64,000 bases of DNA from PALSA-600 sp963842335 (GTDB lineage Bacteria; Actinomycetota; Thermoleophilia; Gaiellales; Gaiellaceae): NCBI GenBank assembly GCA_963842335.1, contig CAWJGF010000024.1, forward strand, positions 124,001-188,000, given 5' to 3'. The position numbers and the translations under genes are program-made. Under the pieces are notes generated by a model. It was given only the letters and a program-made list of their open reading frames with translations. It did no database searches and was not told the DNA's origin. Shown in pieces: positions 8,498-18,090 of the stretch (its first letter is position 1; each line of letters opens with the position of its first letter).

Positions 8498-9799
8498 TCA
8501 GTCGCGTTGCGCGAACACGACGGGGATCGACAGCGCGAGCGCCATGAACGCGTAGAAGTAATAGAACTGCATCGTCAGGTAGAAGGCGTTCGACGCGAGA
8601 GTCCCGACGAGCGCGGCGGTGCAACCCCACGCAAGCGGGCGCACGCGCGCGGCAAGCGGGTCGTGCGCGACGGCGTAGGCGCGGCCGAGGGCGCGCGCAG
8701 CGCGCAGGCGCCGGAACACCCAGTAGAGGAACACGCCGAAGAGGGCCGTCCCGACGAGGCCGGTCTCTACGATCAGGGCGACGTAGTAGCTGTGCGGCCC
8801 CCAGTTCGTCTTGCCGGTCACGAACTCGTAGTAGACGGAGAACGTGTTCAACCCGAGGCCGAAGAGCGGATCGGTGTGCAGCACGTGCGGGATGAAGCTG
8901 TAGACCGAGAAGTGAGCGCTCTCCGAGCCACCGCTCGTCTGGACGCGCGACTTCAGGACGGTCGTGAAGAACGAGCGGTTCGAAAGGACGACGGCGAGCA
9001 GGAGTGCGAGCGCCGCGCCGATCGGCACGAGCAACTGCGGTGTGCGCAGGTAGTGGCGATACGGGATCGCGAGGATCAGAGCGCCGACGCCGAGCCCGAG
9101 GAGCCCGCTGCGCGAGAGCGTCGCTGCCTCGACGACCAGCAGGAACCCGATCGTCACCATCAGCCATCTGCGCCAGGGGTTCCCGCGTTCGAGCCGCAGG
9201 TAGAGCGGCGTGAGGATCAGGAGTGGGATGATCAGCATGATCCCGAGGTGATTCGGGTCGCCGGTCATCGCGTTCGGCCGAAAGACACTCGTCCCGTTGA
9301 TCGCGCCGTAGACGTTGATCTGACTCGCTCCACCGGTGATCGGCGACAGGATCGCTGCGTCGAGGTTCCCGCCGCGGCGGGCATCGAGCAGCTGCAGCAT
9401 CCCGTACGCCGCGTTGACGACGATGCCGGCGCTGAACCAGCCGAGCGTGCGCCAGAAGTACGCCTGGCCGCGTCGCGAGAGCCACACGACCGCGGCGGCG
9501 AGGAAGGCGAAGTGGATCAGCCACTTCGTCATCCCTTTCCCCCACTGCGCCAGGGCGTCGGAGTCCGAGAGGTCGAAGTAGCCGACGAGGTAGACGATGA
9601 GGAACGCCGCGAGGAAGCCGATCAAGATCGCGGTCGTCCGAGGGACGCGGAAGCGACGCGTGGTGATGATGAACGAGCCGAGGAAGAGCAGCGCGAGCAC
9701 GTCGGCCAGCGAGACCGTTCCCGCAAAGCTCCAGTGCACCTTCTCGAACGTGACACAGAACACGCTCGCGAGAAAGAGGAAGCTCGTCAGCCGTCTCAC
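8498..9799 (-). CDS. O-antigen ligase/polymerase-like membrane protein (Wzy/WaaL type)
   Basis: The 433-residue protein has about ten transmembrane segments (for example VLALLFLGSFIITT and VLIGAALALLLAVVL type helices) and the large periplasmic loop typical of Wzy_C proteins. The loop contains HVLHTDPLFGLGLNTF and WGPHSYYVALIVETGLVG, the conserved region with a functional His. Family members polymerise or transfer lipid-linked glycans outside the membrane. Its ATG overlaps the upstream GT4 stop by 4 nt (ATGA). A second protein of this type lies at 41094-42548, so there may be two glycans or a split between polymerisation and ligation. Confidence 0.85.
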   Translation of the reverse strand: MRRLTSFLFLASVFCVTFEKVHWSFAGTVSLADVLALLFLGSFIITTRRFRVPRTTAILIGFLAAFLIVYLVGYFDLSDSDALAQWGKGMTKWLIHFAFLAAAVVWLSRRGQAYFWRTLGWFSAGIVVNAAYGMLQLLDARRGGNLDAAILSPITGGASQINVYGAINGTSVFRPNAMTGDPNHLGIMLIIPLLILTPLYLRLERGNPWRRWLMVTIGFLLVVEAATLSRSGLLGLGVGALILAIPYRHYLRTPQLLVPIGAALALLLAVVLSNRSFFTTVLKSRVQTSGGSESAHFSVYSFIPHVLHTDPLFGLGLNTFSVYYEFVTGKTNWGPHSYYVALIVETGLVGTALFGVFLYWVFRRLRAARALGRAYAVAHDPLAARVRPLAWGCTAALVGTLASNAFYLTMQFYYFYAFMALALSIPVVFAQRD

Positions 9800-11046
9800 A
9801 CGAGCCCTTCAAGGACGTCAGCGAATTCCTGTACCCGCGAGCGCCGCGACACCTTCGTGCGCCACTCGGCCGAAAGTGCGGGCGCGTCGAGTGTTCCACC
9901 ACGCCACTGTGCGTGGAAGTCGCGCAGCGCGGCCTCCATCCCGTCGATGTCGTCAGGGGCGACGACGACGCCGGCGCCGGCTGCGCGAATCAACTCGGCC
10001 GCCGCTCCGTCGGGCGGGACGACTGCGAGGATCGGCCGGTCGGCCGCGAGATACTCGAACACCTTGCCGCTGAGCACCCCTTTCCCTCGCCCGCCGGCGT
10101 CGGGGATGAGGAGCAGCAGCACTTCGGAGTCACGCTGCAGCTCGAGCGACGCGCGGCGCGGCGCGTAGGGGATCAGCTCGAGGCGATCCCCGAGCGACTG
10201 CTGCTCGGCCCACTCGCGATCGGTCGACCGGAAGTCGCCGAGAAACCGGGCAACTACGTCGTCGAAGCCCGCGCGTCCAAGCGCGGTGAGGAACGGTCGC
10301 GGGTCGCGCTTGCCGAAGAACGAGCCCGTGTGCGTGATACGAAAACGGCTCGACTCGTGGTGCTCGATGCCCGCGAAATCATCGAAGTCCGAGCCGTTCG
10401 CGATCGTGACGACAGGCCCTTTTGGCGAGCGCTCGCGCATCTCGACTGCGATCGCCTCCGACACCGCCACGATCGCATCCGCGTTGCCAGTGATCAGGCG
10501 CGCGATTGCATGCTCGCCCTGCTCCTTCACCCGCACCGCGAGGCGCTCCGCATCGCGATGTGGATGCGCGACGACCGAATCGCGAAGATCGGCGACCCAC
10601 GGCACTCCGGTCGCGCGCTTCACGGTTGCACCGACGAGGTGCACCGAGGACGGCGGTGACGTCGTGACGACGACATCGATCTGCTCGTTCTTGACGATCC
10701 GAAGCGCGGCCGGGATGGCGGTGAGGTTCCAGCTGACGTTCTCGTCGGGGACGAGCAGCCGCCGCCCGGCAAGCTGCATCTGCCTTCCGAACCGCTCGAG
10801 CCCCTGGGTGCCGTGCAGCTCCTCGGCGGGCTTGCGGCCCTTGGGGCCGAGGTAGCGGGCGCGGTGAACCCAGGCAAGCGTCGGGGGCGCCAGATCGTCG
10901 TCGCGGTGGATCCACTTCGAGTCGTCGGGCGCAAGCACGTGCGTCTCGATGCCGAGCTCGGGCAGATGGGTGGCGAACTTCAACGGCCGCTGCACGCCGC
11001 CGCCGCCCGACGGCGGGAAATACATGGTGACGAGCAACACCTTCAC
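9796..11046 (-). CDS. Glycosyltransferase family 4 (GT-B)
   Basis: The 416 residues start with the motif MKVLLVTMYFPPSGGGGVQR, the phosphate-proximal Gly-rich loop of a WcaI/WbuB-like GT4. Later motifs include VVVTTSPPSSVHLVG, VPWVADLRDS, VTIANGSDFDDF, ITHTGSFFGKRDP and GKVFEYLAADRPIL. It overlaps the genes on both sides by 4 nt, so it is an internal gene of the leftward operon. Its N-terminus resembles the second half of the fused GT at 2468-4948. The sugar specificity is unknown. Confidence 0.88.
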   Translation of the reverse strand: MKVLLVTMYFPPSGGGGVQRPLKFATHLPELGIETHVLAPDDSKWIHRDDDLAPPTLAWVHRARYLGPKGRKPAEELHGTQGLERFGRQMQLAGRRLLVPDENVSWNLTAIPAALRIVKNEQIDVVVTTSPPSSVHLVGATVKRATGVPWVADLRDSVVAHPHRDAERLAVRVKEQGEHAIARLITGNADAIVAVSEAIAVEMRERSPKGPVVTIANGSDFDDFAGIEHHESSRFRITHTGSFFGKRDPRPFLTALGRAGFDDVVARFLGDFRSTDREWAEQQSLGDRLELIPYAPRRASLELQRDSEVLLLLIPDAGGRGKGVLSGKVFEYLAADRPILAVVPPDGAAAELIRAAGAGVVVAPDDIDGMEAALRDFHAQWRGGTLDAPALSAEWRTKVSRRSRVQEFADVLEGLV

Positions 11047-12050
11047 CGGGCGATTCGCTCCCAGAGCTCGACGAGCGCGGTCGCCTCGGCGTCCTGCGAG
11101 AACTGCTCCCTGGCCGCCTCCCTGGCCGCCGCACCGAGACGGGTGCGCAGCACATCGTCCTGCAGCAACTCCGTGACGGCGGTGCGCAGCGCTGCGGGAT
11201 CACGCGCCGGGACGAGCAGGCCGGTCTCGCCCGAGCGGATCGCGTCGCGGAGGCCACCGGTATCGGACGCGATAACGGCGCGCCCGTGGGCCATTGCCTC
11301 TCTCGCCGTCATGCCGTAGCCCTCGCGATGCGAGGGGACGCAGACGACGGCTGCACGGTCGTACCACTGCCCAAGCTCAGCCGGCGGGACGAAGCCGACG
11401 GCTTCGGGAACCTGCGCGCGGAGCGGGCCATCACCGACGATCACTCTGGGCATGCCTTCGGTCGCCTCCACGAAATCGAGGATTCCCTTCTCCTCCGACA
11501 GTCTTCCCACAAAGAGCACGTGGGGCGGCTGGGCAGGTCCCGCGAGCTCGTCCGGAAGCGCGACCCCGGACGGGATCACCTCGACCGTACGCGCGCCGAG
11601 CGCCTTCCCGGCGTCGGCGAGGGAGTGTGAGGCGGCCACCACGGCAGTCGCCCCGCGAAGCAGCGGACGTGCGAGCGCGGGAGCCCGCCGTGCCAGTTCG
11701 ACGTCGGTTCCCCAGAGCTGCAGCACGTAGGGCTTGCCGGTCGCCCGCGCTGCGAGCGCCGAGGGCAGCCAGTGAGCGTGTACGAGGTCGGCGTCGGCGG
11801 CGGCACGTCTCGCCGCCCATGCGTAGGCGGCCATGAACCCCGGCACGAGCAGCAGCCGCCACGGCTCCTGCCGCAGGTTCTGGACGATGCCGCCCCCGTA
11901 GGCGAGGCCAAAGTGGCGGAAGGTGGCAGGTGAGACGACCTCGACCTGGACACCACGGCGCTCGACGGCCCGTACGGCGTCCGCGACGAACCGGCCCGCG
12001 GAGTCGCTCGCGTCGCGCGGGTACGACGTGGTCAGGACGACGGCTCTCAT
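11043..12050 (-). CDS. Glycosyltransferase family 4 (GT-B)
   Basis: The protein has 335 residues from ATG at 12050 (MRAVVLTTSYPRDASDSAG). It shows DLVHAHWLPSALAA, YVLQLWGTDVELARR, VLFVGRLSEEKGILDFVEA, VIVGDGPLRAQVPEAVGF and HREGYGMTAREAMAHGRAV, the E-x7-E donor site of GT4. It overlaps the upstream membrane protein gene by 4 nt and the downstream GT4 by 4 nt. It is a typical chain-extension enzyme of a glycan operon. Open frame upstream of 12050 is only a shadow of the preceding gene. Confidence 0.88.
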   Translation of the reverse strand: MRAVVLTTSYPRDASDSAGRFVADAVRAVERRGVQVEVVSPATFRHFGLAYGGGIVQNLRQEPWRLLLVPGFMAAYAWAARRAAADADLVHAHWLPSALAARATGKPYVLQLWGTDVELARRAPALARPLLRGATAVVAASHSLADAGKALGARTVEVIPSGVALPDELAGPAQPPHVLFVGRLSEEKGILDFVEATEGMPRVIVGDGPLRAQVPEAVGFVPPAELGQWYDRAAVVCVPSHREGYGMTAREAMAHGRAVIASDTGGLRDAIRSGETGLLVPARDPAALRTAVTELLQDDVLRTRLGAAAREAAREQFSQDAEATALVELWERIAR

Positions 12051-13900
12051 CCTGGAAGACGATAGAGACGACCCTTGCGGATCGCCCAGGTGGCGCCGTA
12101 CCGCTGGGCAACCCGCGGGTCGTTCGTCAGCACCCAGTGCTGCACGGCACGCACGCGCGCATACGGGAGATTCGCGGTCGTGTTCGCGACATGCGAGACG
12201 GGAGAGGCGACGACGTAGACGGGCGCCTTGGCGGCGATTCGATAAGAGGCGTCGACAGGCGCAAGCACGACCGCACCCTTCGGCACCTTCGTGCGCAGGT
12301 TGTGCACGAGCCGCGGCGAGAGCGCGAGAGGATCGGTCTTGGCGTTGACGTGCCAGTGCCTTGCACCGTGCACGAGCACGGGCAGCACGAAGCACAGCAT
12401 GGCCGCCGCGCCGAGCAGATGGTGCTCACGCGGCGGCCGAGGCCGCAGCACGAGGCCGGCACCGAGCGCGGCCGCGCCCACGCCGAGCGCGAACCACGTG
12501 GCGGCGGCAGGCCCGCCGTGGTGAAGCCCGTAGGCGAAGTCACCAGGCCAGTAGTGCTGCAGCAGGATCCCCGCGAGCAACGCGACCGGCAGGACGATCA
12601 TGCGCCGCGCGAGCAGCGCGAACGCGCCCGCGAGCGCGAACGGCAATGGCGCGAAGCCGGCCGCCCGGCGCGACTGCGACAGCGACACCGCATCCGAGAA
12701 GTGCACGAAGAGCCACGGCACCTCCATCAGGACGAGCACGAGCAGCGCGCCGCCGAGCACGAACGAGCCCCACCGGCGACGCACGGCGAGCCCGGCGAGC
12801 GGCAGCAGGAAGAGCGCGGCGACGGCAACGGCGCCGCTGCGGCCGAAGATCTCGGCCGCCAGTCGGTAGTGCCGGTCGCTCGAGACGACAAGGCTCGACC
12901 CGTAGTGCTGGATGGCGCGCAACCGTTCGGCGCGTCCCGGGTCGTGCGAGACGGTCTCGTCGACGATCGGCTTGAGCCAGAGGAGCACGAGGCCGGTCGG
13001 CACGAGCGCGGCAGCGAGCGCCGGGCCCCACGTCCGCCACTCCACTGCGCGCACAGCCGCATAGCCGGCGAACGGGATCAACAGGAACAGCGCATACGTC
13101 GGATGCGTCAGCGCGAGCGCACCGAAGATCGCGGCGAGCGCCGCCCAGCTGCGCCTGCCCGGCTTCGCGAAGAAGAGGGCGATCGCAGCCGGCACGAGCA
13201 GCTGCCGCGCGGCGGTCGCGGGCAGCGCGAGGACCGTGAACGAGCCGCCGTTCCCGGGCCCGAAGCAGAAGACCGCAAGCGTCGCGAGCAGGACGGATGC
13301 ACCGGCCCAGCGCGAGTCGAAGAGCACGACGCCTGCCTCCCAGGCGACCGCGCACGCAAGCGGCGCCAGCAGCGAGGGCTCGTGCCGCAGCACCGCGTCG
13401 GGATCGACCCCGGACACCCAGCTGACGAGCGCAAGAAAGCCGTGCCACAGCGGGAACGCGTAGCCGGGATGGAGGCCGCCGTCCTTGAACTCGTCGACGG
13501 TACGCAGGTGCAGGTCACCGAGGGCGACGAGCTTGCGGACTCGCGCCTCGTGGAAGAGCCCGTCGCCGACGACCACTCCCTCCACGTGCCAGAGGAACCA
13601 GCCGAGCACGATGCCGACGCCCCAGGCCCACGCGCTCGCCAGCCGCTCGCTCGAGCGGCGCTCACCCGCGCGACGCCCACGACCGAGCACGAGGGCGCCG
13701 ACCGCGATCGCGGCGAGGATCAGCGCCGCGAGGCGGATGTTCGAGTGCACGGTGAAGACGACGGCCCACGCGACGAACAGGCTCGCGAAAGCCCACGCGA
13801 GAGTCGCCGACACCGAGCGCTGCCCGAGCGCCCGCGCGATCGCAGCACCGGGAAGCAGCACGACGACCGTGCCGAACGCGAGGCGAAGGTACTCGATCAT
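12047..13900 (-). CDS. Polytopic membrane protein, possible GT-C-type glycosyltransferase
   Basis: The protein has 617 residues from ATG at 13900, with roughly 12-14 hydrophobic helices (for example LRLAFGTVVVLLPGAAIARAL). Between early helices is a charged loop (FHEARVRKLVALGDLHLR) with an acidic patch, and a soluble C-terminal tail of about 90 residues follows (KVPKGAVVLAPVDASYRIA). The layout resembles GT-C enzymes and DUF6541-like membrane proteins that use polyprenyl-linked donors and act on the outer face. I could not assign it to a family with certainty. Its neighbours are a GT2 (4 nt upstream) and a GT4 (4 nt overlap), so a role in glycan assembly is likely. ORF extension beyond 13900 is a shadow. 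Confidence 0.65.
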   Translation of the reverse strand: MIEYLRLAFGTVVVLLPGAAIARALGQRSVSATLAWAFASLFVAWAVVFTVHSNIRLAALILAAIAVGALVLGRGRRAGERRSSERLASAWAWGVGIVLGWFLWHVEGVVVGDGLFHEARVRKLVALGDLHLRTVDEFKDGGLHPGYAFPLWHGFLALVSWVSGVDPDAVLRHEPSLLAPLACAVAWEAGVVLFDSRWAGASVLLATLAVFCFGPGNGGSFTVLALPATAARQLLVPAAIALFFAKPGRRSWAALAAIFGALALTHPTYALFLLIPFAGYAAVRAVEWRTWGPALAAALVPTGLVLLWLKPIVDETVSHDPGRAERLRAIQHYGSSLVVSSDRHYRLAAEIFGRSGAVAVAALFLLPLAGLAVRRRWGSFVLGGALLVLVLMEVPWLFVHFSDAVSLSQSRRAAGFAPLPFALAGAFALLARRMIVLPVALLAGILLQHYWPGDFAYGLHHGGPAAATWFALGVGAAALGAGLVLRPRPPREHHLLGAAAMLCFVLPVLVHGARHWHVNAKTDPLALSPRLVHNLRTKVPKGAVVLAPVDASYRIAAKAPVYVVASPVSHVANTTANLPYARVRAVQHWVLTNDPRVAQRYGATWAIRKGRLYRLPG

Positions 13901-13904
13901 CGAT

Positions 13905-14798
13905 TCACTCGAGGAGCGAGCGGGCGTTGCCGGACGAGAGGAACCGGACGCCGTCGCGATACTGCTCCCGGCGCAGGACAAGCGCCCGCAAGCGCAGCGA
14001 CCAGAGCAGAAGCTTGCGCACCCGTTCGGCCTCCTTCGGCCCGCGGTGCTTGTCGATGTAGCGCAGATGCCCGCGCAGGTTCTCGACGTACAGCTTGCCG
14101 CCGTGCGACGCGCCGCCGACGTGCACGACCTGCGTCCCTGGGAAGAAGAGCACGTCCCAGCCGGCACGGCGGAACCGTGTCATCCAGTCGGCCTCCTCAC
14201 TGAACATGAAGAAGTCCTCGTCGAACAGGCCAACAGCGTCGGCCGCCTCGCGCCGAATGAGCAGCGCGGGACCGTAGAGCCACTCAACTGCGCGCACCTC
14301 GTCGTGGTCGAAGCCGCCGGCATACAGCGGGTTCAGGCGCTGCGAGTGTGGCGCGATCTTGCGAATGCCGAGGTATTCGGTCGCGAGCCGCCAGAGCGTC
14401 GGCTCGCCCCGCACCGACCGCTGCAGCGTCCCATCGGTGTTGACGAGCCGCGGCCCGACGACCGCGGCCTCGGGGTGCTCGTCCGCAAACGCGATCAGCT
14501 TGTCCAGACCGTCGCCACCTTGCTCGTCCTGCTCGACCCAGGCGTCGGAGTTGAGCAGGAAGAACCAGCGTCCGTCCGCGACCCGCATCCCCGAGTTGTT
14601 GCCGCCGCCCATGCCCCGGTTCGACTGCTCGATCACGCGCACGTTGCCGAACTGCTCGCGGATGAGCTCCAGCGTCCCGTCGGTCGAGCCGTGGTCGACG
14701 ACGATCACATCGCGGCCGCGGACCGACTCGAGACACTGCTCGAGCCACGGCAGCGCGTTCCACGTCACGACGACGACGGTGACGTCAGGTTGTGCCAT
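13905..14798 (-). CDS. Glycosyltransferase family 2 (rhamnosyltransferase-like)
   Basis: The 297 residues show a classic GT-A fold: DVTVVVVTWNALPWLEQCL, VIVVDHGSTDGTLEL, the metal-site block WFFLLNSDAWVE, and LYGPALLIRREA followed by FDEDFFMFSEEADWMTRFR. The last block is the ED-x-D-W type motif found in WbbL-like rhamnosyltransferases. The C-terminus is basic and probably membrane associated. It overlaps the upstream UPF0104 gene by 14 nt. The enzyme would add a sugar, plausibly rhamnose or another deoxyhexose, to the lipid-linked glycan. Confidence 0.88.
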   Translation of the reverse strand: MAQPDVTVVVVTWNALPWLEQCLESVRGRDVIVVDHGSTDGTLELIREQFGNVRVIEQSNRGMGGGNNSGMRVADGRWFFLLNSDAWVEQDEQGGDGLDKLIAFADEHPEAAVVGPRLVNTDGTLQRSVRGEPTLWRLATEYLGIRKIAPHSQRLNPLYAGGFDHDEVRAVEWLYGPALLIRREAADAVGLFDEDFFMFSEEADWMTRFRRAGWDVLFFPGTQVVHVGGASHGGKLYVENLRGHLRYIDKHRGPKEAERVRKLLLWSLRLRALVLRREQYRDGVRFLSSGNARSLLE

Positions 14799-15759
14799 CG
14801 GGCACCGGCGCTCGATCCCTGTGCATGCCCTCCCACAGCAGCACCGCGAGTCCCGGCAGCGCCAGCAGGATCGTCATGATGAAGAAGAGGAAGCCGCAGG
14901 CGAACGCCTGATCCGGGGGAACGCCGAGCTTGCCGAGGAAGCTGACGAAGAAGGCCTCGCGCACGCCGAGCCCGTTGACCGTGAACGGCACGAGCATGAC
15001 GAGGAAGAGCAGAGGCCCGAGGACGATGTAGGGCAGCGGCGAAAGCCCGATACCGACCGCGCGCGCCGAGGCATAGATCGCAAATACCCGGGACAGCTGG
15101 AGCACGAGTGTCACCGCCGCCACGACGGCGAGCGTGCCGAGGTGGTCGCGATAGCCGTGAATGCCGTCGTAGACCGCCCTGAGCAGGCCCTCGATCCGAA
15201 GCTTGCGCGCGAGCGGCACGCCGAAGGCGAGGCGCCGCCTGACCGACCGAGAGAAGAACACGACCCCGGCGGCCGCGGTCGCAACGACGAAGAGGATCTC
15301 GATCCAGAGGTAGGGCCCGATGGGGTACCGGCCGATCGCGAGCAGCAGGCCTACCCCGGCGAGCAAGAGCGTCACAGCCCCGCCGAGCGAGCGCTCGAGC
15401 AGGACCGAGCCGGTGATCGGCGTGATCTCGCCCGGATGGCGGCGTGCAGTCTCGAAGATGCGCGAGGCGTCGCCCCCGATCGAGGTCGGCAGCACCTGGC
15501 CGACGGCGTAGGAGACGAAATACGCGCGCGTCAGCCACGGCACGTTCTCCCGCACGCCCCTGGCGCCGAGCAGCTGCTTCCAGCGCCACGCCATGGGCGG
15601 CACCGTGACGAGCGTCAGGAACGCCGAGAGCAGGAGCCACGGAATGCTCGCATCCCTGATGATGTCGACCGTCTTGGCAAGGTCGATCTTCGCGACGATG
15701 TACGCGATCGCCGCGGCCGAGACGGCGATGGTCCCGGCCGGGCGCAGCCAGCGTTTCAT
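14785..15759 (-). CDS. UPF0104 / lysylphosphatidylglycerol synthase-type membrane protein
   Basis: The 324-residue protein has about eight transmembrane helices and the family hallmarks: PPMAWRWKQLLGARG, SYAVGQVLPTSIGGDASR, SVLLERSLGGAVTLLL and VPFTVNGLGVREAFF. This matches the membrane domain of MprF/AglD-like proteins without an aminoacyl-transfer domain. Members act as flippases or as partners of lipid-linked sugar transferases. Here it lies between a DegT aminotransferase (4 nt overlap) and a GT2 (14 nt overlap), so a role in moving or handling a lipid-linked glycan precursor is likely. The exact substrate is unknown. Confidence 0.82.
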   Translation of the reverse strand: MKRWLRPAGTIAVSAAAIAYIVAKIDLAKTVDIIRDASIPWLLLSAFLTLVTVPPMAWRWKQLLGARGVRENVPWLTRAYFVSYAVGQVLPTSIGGDASRIFETARRHPGEITPITGSVLLERSLGGAVTLLLAGVGLLLAIGRYPIGPYLWIEILFVVATAAAGVVFFSRSVRRRLAFGVPLARKLRIEGLLRAVYDGIHGYRDHLGTLAVVAAVTLVLQLSRVFAIYASARAVGIGLSPLPYIVLGPLLFLVMLVPFTVNGLGVREAFFVSFLGKLGVPPDQAFACGFLFFIMTILLALPGLAVLLWEGMHRDRAPVPDGTT

Positions 15760-16907
15760 CGGTTGAATCGCTCGCGACTGAATCGCTCGTGGACCCGGCG
15801 CAGGGCCGCAACTGCCGCGCGGATGTCGTCCTCGGAGTGCGCGGGCGAGAGCGGCAGCGAAAGCACCTCGCCGCCGGCACGCTCGGACACCGGGAGTGGC
15901 GGCTGGTGCGGCGCGAGCCGGCCGCGGTACGCGCTCAGGAGGTGCACGGGCAGAAAGTGGATCGAGGTGCCGATGTTCTCGTCGGTCAGCGCGGCCTGGT
16001 ACGCATCACGGGTCGCGCCCGCGCGACCGGCGTCGACACGGATCACGTACAGGTGGTTCGCGTGCACGTCGCGCGGGTCTTGGGCAACGGGCTCGATCCC
16101 TTCGAGCCCCGCGACTCCCTCGTCGTAGATCTCGACCTGGAGGCGGCGAATCGCACCGTGCCGTTCGACCTTGTCGAGTTGCACGAGCGCGATCGACGAG
16201 AGCACGTCGCTGAGATTCGCCTTGTAGCCGGGCACGGCGATGTCGTACAGCGAGCCGTGTCCGCGCCGCATCACCCGCAGGTCGTCGAGCGCGTCGGCGA
16301 GATCGTCGCGGTTGGTTGCGATCAGCCCGCCCTCGCCGGCCGCGATGTTCTTCGTCGCGTAGAGCGAGAAGCACGTCAGATCGGAGATCGAGCCGACCTT
16401 GCGGCCGCGGTATCGCGACTCGGCGGCGTGCGCCGCATCCTCGACGACCGGCAGGCCGAACGACGCGAGCGCGTCGAGGTCGGCGGGCTGACCGTAGAGA
16501 TCGACCGGGACGATCGCCTTCGTCCGCTCGCCGATGAGCGTCCGCACCTGCTCGGGATCGATGTTCAATGTCTCCTCGAGCACGTCCGCGAAGACGGGCG
16601 TGGCGCCACAGTGGACGATGACATTCGCCGTCGCAGGCCACGTGAGCGAGGTGGTGATCACCTCGTCGCCGGGACCGACGCCGAGCGCGACGAGCGACAG
16701 GTGGAGCGCCGCGGTGCACGACGAGACCGCGAGGACGTGCTTCGCCTCGAGATAGTCGCGCATCCGCGCCTCGAGCTCTGCGGTGCGCGGGCCCGTCGTC
16801 AGCCAGCCCGATCGCAGCGTCTCCGAGACGGCCGCGATCTCCTCCTCGGTGATCGCCGGAGGCTGGAACGACAGGAACTCAGTTCGCTTGGAGGAGAGCT
16901 CCGGCAT
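15756..16907 (-). CDS. DegT/DnrJ/EryC1 family PLP-dependent sugar aminotransferase
   Basis: The 383 residues show the DegT signature: LRSGWLTTGPRTAELEARM, VSSCTAALHLSLVALGVGPG, VITTSLTWPATANVIVHCGA, VVEDAAHAAESRYRGRK and the PLP lysine in CFSLYATKNIAAGEGG. The C-terminal block IHFLPVHLLSAYR is also typical. Such enzymes transaminate 4-keto (or 3-keto) nucleotide sugars. The operon includes a sugar-nucleotide dehydratase two genes upstream, which could supply the keto sugar, and an ATP-grasp ligase overlapping by 29 nt, which could acylate the new amine. That gives a plausible amino-sugar module; the stereochemistry of the product is not predictable. Confidence 0.9.
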   Translation of the reverse strand: MPELSSKRTEFLSFQPPAITEEEIAAVSETLRSGWLTTGPRTAELEARMRDYLEAKHVLAVSSCTAALHLSLVALGVGPGDEVITTSLTWPATANVIVHCGATPVFADVLEETLNIDPEQVRTLIGERTKAIVPVDLYGQPADLDALASFGLPVVEDAAHAAESRYRGRKVGSISDLTCFSLYATKNIAAGEGGLIATNRDDLADALDDLRVMRRGHGSLYDIAVPGYKANLSDVLSSIALVQLDKVERHGAIRRLQVEIYDEGVAGLEGIEPVAQDPRDVHANHLYVIRVDAGRAGATRDAYQAALTDENIGTSIHFLPVHLLSAYRGRLAPHQPPLPVSERAGGEVLSLPLSPAHSEDDIRAAVAALRRVHERFSRERFNR

Positions 16908-18090
16908 CCGCGGTGACGAAGCGTATGCGTTGTGCCGCGGCCTCCGCCCGCGTCACGGCCTGCTCGCGATCCTTGCCAAGCACGAGGACGGCCCCGGCGC
17001 GGTCGCCACCGCGGCGCAGCTGGGCGAACTCGTACCCCGGTTCTCGGTAGATCCGCACGGATTCGACGCCTTCGAGCCCGTCCGGGACCTCGACACGCTC
17101 GAGGACGCCCGCAGGCGCGACGAGGAAGCGGGTGACAGCGCCTCCGCGCCGGCTCCGGCGCTCCGTGAGCACGAGCTCGCTCCCGAAGGCGGCCGCCAGC
17201 GCGAGCCCGTTCAGATCGACGCCGGTGGCCGCCTGCACGAGCTCGGCGTCGTGACCGCCACCGAGACGTGCGGCGACCTCGATCACCTGCGGCCCGTCGG
17301 GGCCGAGCCGCAACTGCGTGTACGACGGCCCGACCTCGATCCCGAGCGCCGCAACGGCCGCTGCCGCGACGGGCGCGGCCGCTTGCGCATGGGCGGATTC
17401 GAAGACGTGGGCCAGCGCGACCCCGAATGCCGGCGGATCGGCCGTGATCCGGTCGGTGACTGCGAGGGCAGTGAACCCTGCTGCGCTCGAGAACCCGACC
17501 ACGGTCACCTCCGGCCCGTCCACCAGCTCCTCGACGAGCGCGAGGCCGTTGCGCGCGGCGCTGCGCGCCGTCGCAATCGCGGCCGGAAGCTGCGCGGGGT
17601 CCTCGACGAGCGTCAGACCCTTCTGCCCCTGGCGGTCGGGCGCCTTCACGACCACCGGCCCCGTCACGGGCGGTAGTGGATCCTCGCCGCCGACCACCCA
17701 CGAGCGGGGCTGGGGGATGCCGGCCTCGGCGAGCCGCTCACGCTGGCGAAGCTTGTTCGTCGCGACGACCGCGGTGGCCGGCGTGATCGGATGCGCCAGG
17801 CCGAGCCGCTCGGCGATGCGCGCCGCGACGCCGACCGGCCAGTCGGTGCCCGGCGAGATCAGCCCGTCGATGCCGAGCGCACCGGCGAGCCGCTCGACGC
17901 CCGCCTCGTCCTCGGTCGAGAGGATGCAGCGGCGGTCGGCGAACTCGAAGCCGGGCGCGGCCGGATCACGGTCGACGACAGCGACCCAGAGGCCGCGCTC
18001 GCGCGCCGCTTCGAGCAGCCCGAGCTGTGCGGGACCGGCCCCTAGGACGAGTAGGCGCGGGTTTCCCGCGCGAGAATCGCTCTCCACCAC
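16879..18090 (-). CDS. ATP-grasp domain ligase
   Basis: The protein has 403 residues. The N-terminal Rossmann-like domain begins LLVLGAGPAQLGLLEAARER and has AVVDRDPAAPGFEFAD. The ATP-grasp core has PVVVKAPDRQGQKGLTLV, LVEELVDGPEVTVVGF and the metal-binding block VIEVAARLGGGHDAEL. The family forms amide or ester bonds through acyl-phosphate intermediates. It overlaps the SDR gene by 49 nt and the DegT gene by 29 nt. In this setting it may attach an amino acid or other acid to the amine made by the aminotransferase. It closely resembles in layout the ATP-grasp protein at 29227-30435. Substrates are unknown. Confidence 0.85.
   Translation of the reverse strand: MVESDSRAGNPRLLVLGAGPAQLGLLEAARERGLWVAVVDRDPAAPGFEFADRRCILSTEDEAGVERLAGALGIDGLISPGTDWPVGVAARIAERLGLAHPITPATAVVATNKLRQRERLAEAGIPQPRSWVVGGEDPLPPVTGPVVVKAPDRQGQKGLTLVEDPAQLPAAIATARSAARNGLALVEELVDGPEVTVVGFSSAAGFTALAVTDRITADPPAFGVALAHVFESAHAQAAAPVAAAAVAALGIEVGPSYTQLRLGPDGPQVIEVAARLGGGHDAELVQAATGVDLNGLALAAAFGSELVLTERRSRRGGAVTRFLVAPAGVLERVEVPDGLEGVESVRIYREPGYEFAQLRRGGDRAGAVLVLGKDREQAVTRAEAAAQRIRFVTADAGALLQAN

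Noticed and set aside
8469..9902. Upstream extension of the heparinase frame
   Set aside because: The frame stays open but overlaps the O-antigen ligase gene fully and reads as Arg-rich noise; the family N-terminus fits GTG 8468.
8507..10168. A 553-codon open frame on the plus strand
   Set aside because: It is a shadow of the O-antigen ligase-like and GT4 genes.
11930..14203. A 757-codon open frame on the plus strand
   Set aside because: It lies opposite clear GT and membrane-protein genes, has low-complexity Arg/Glu/His composition and no recognised motif.
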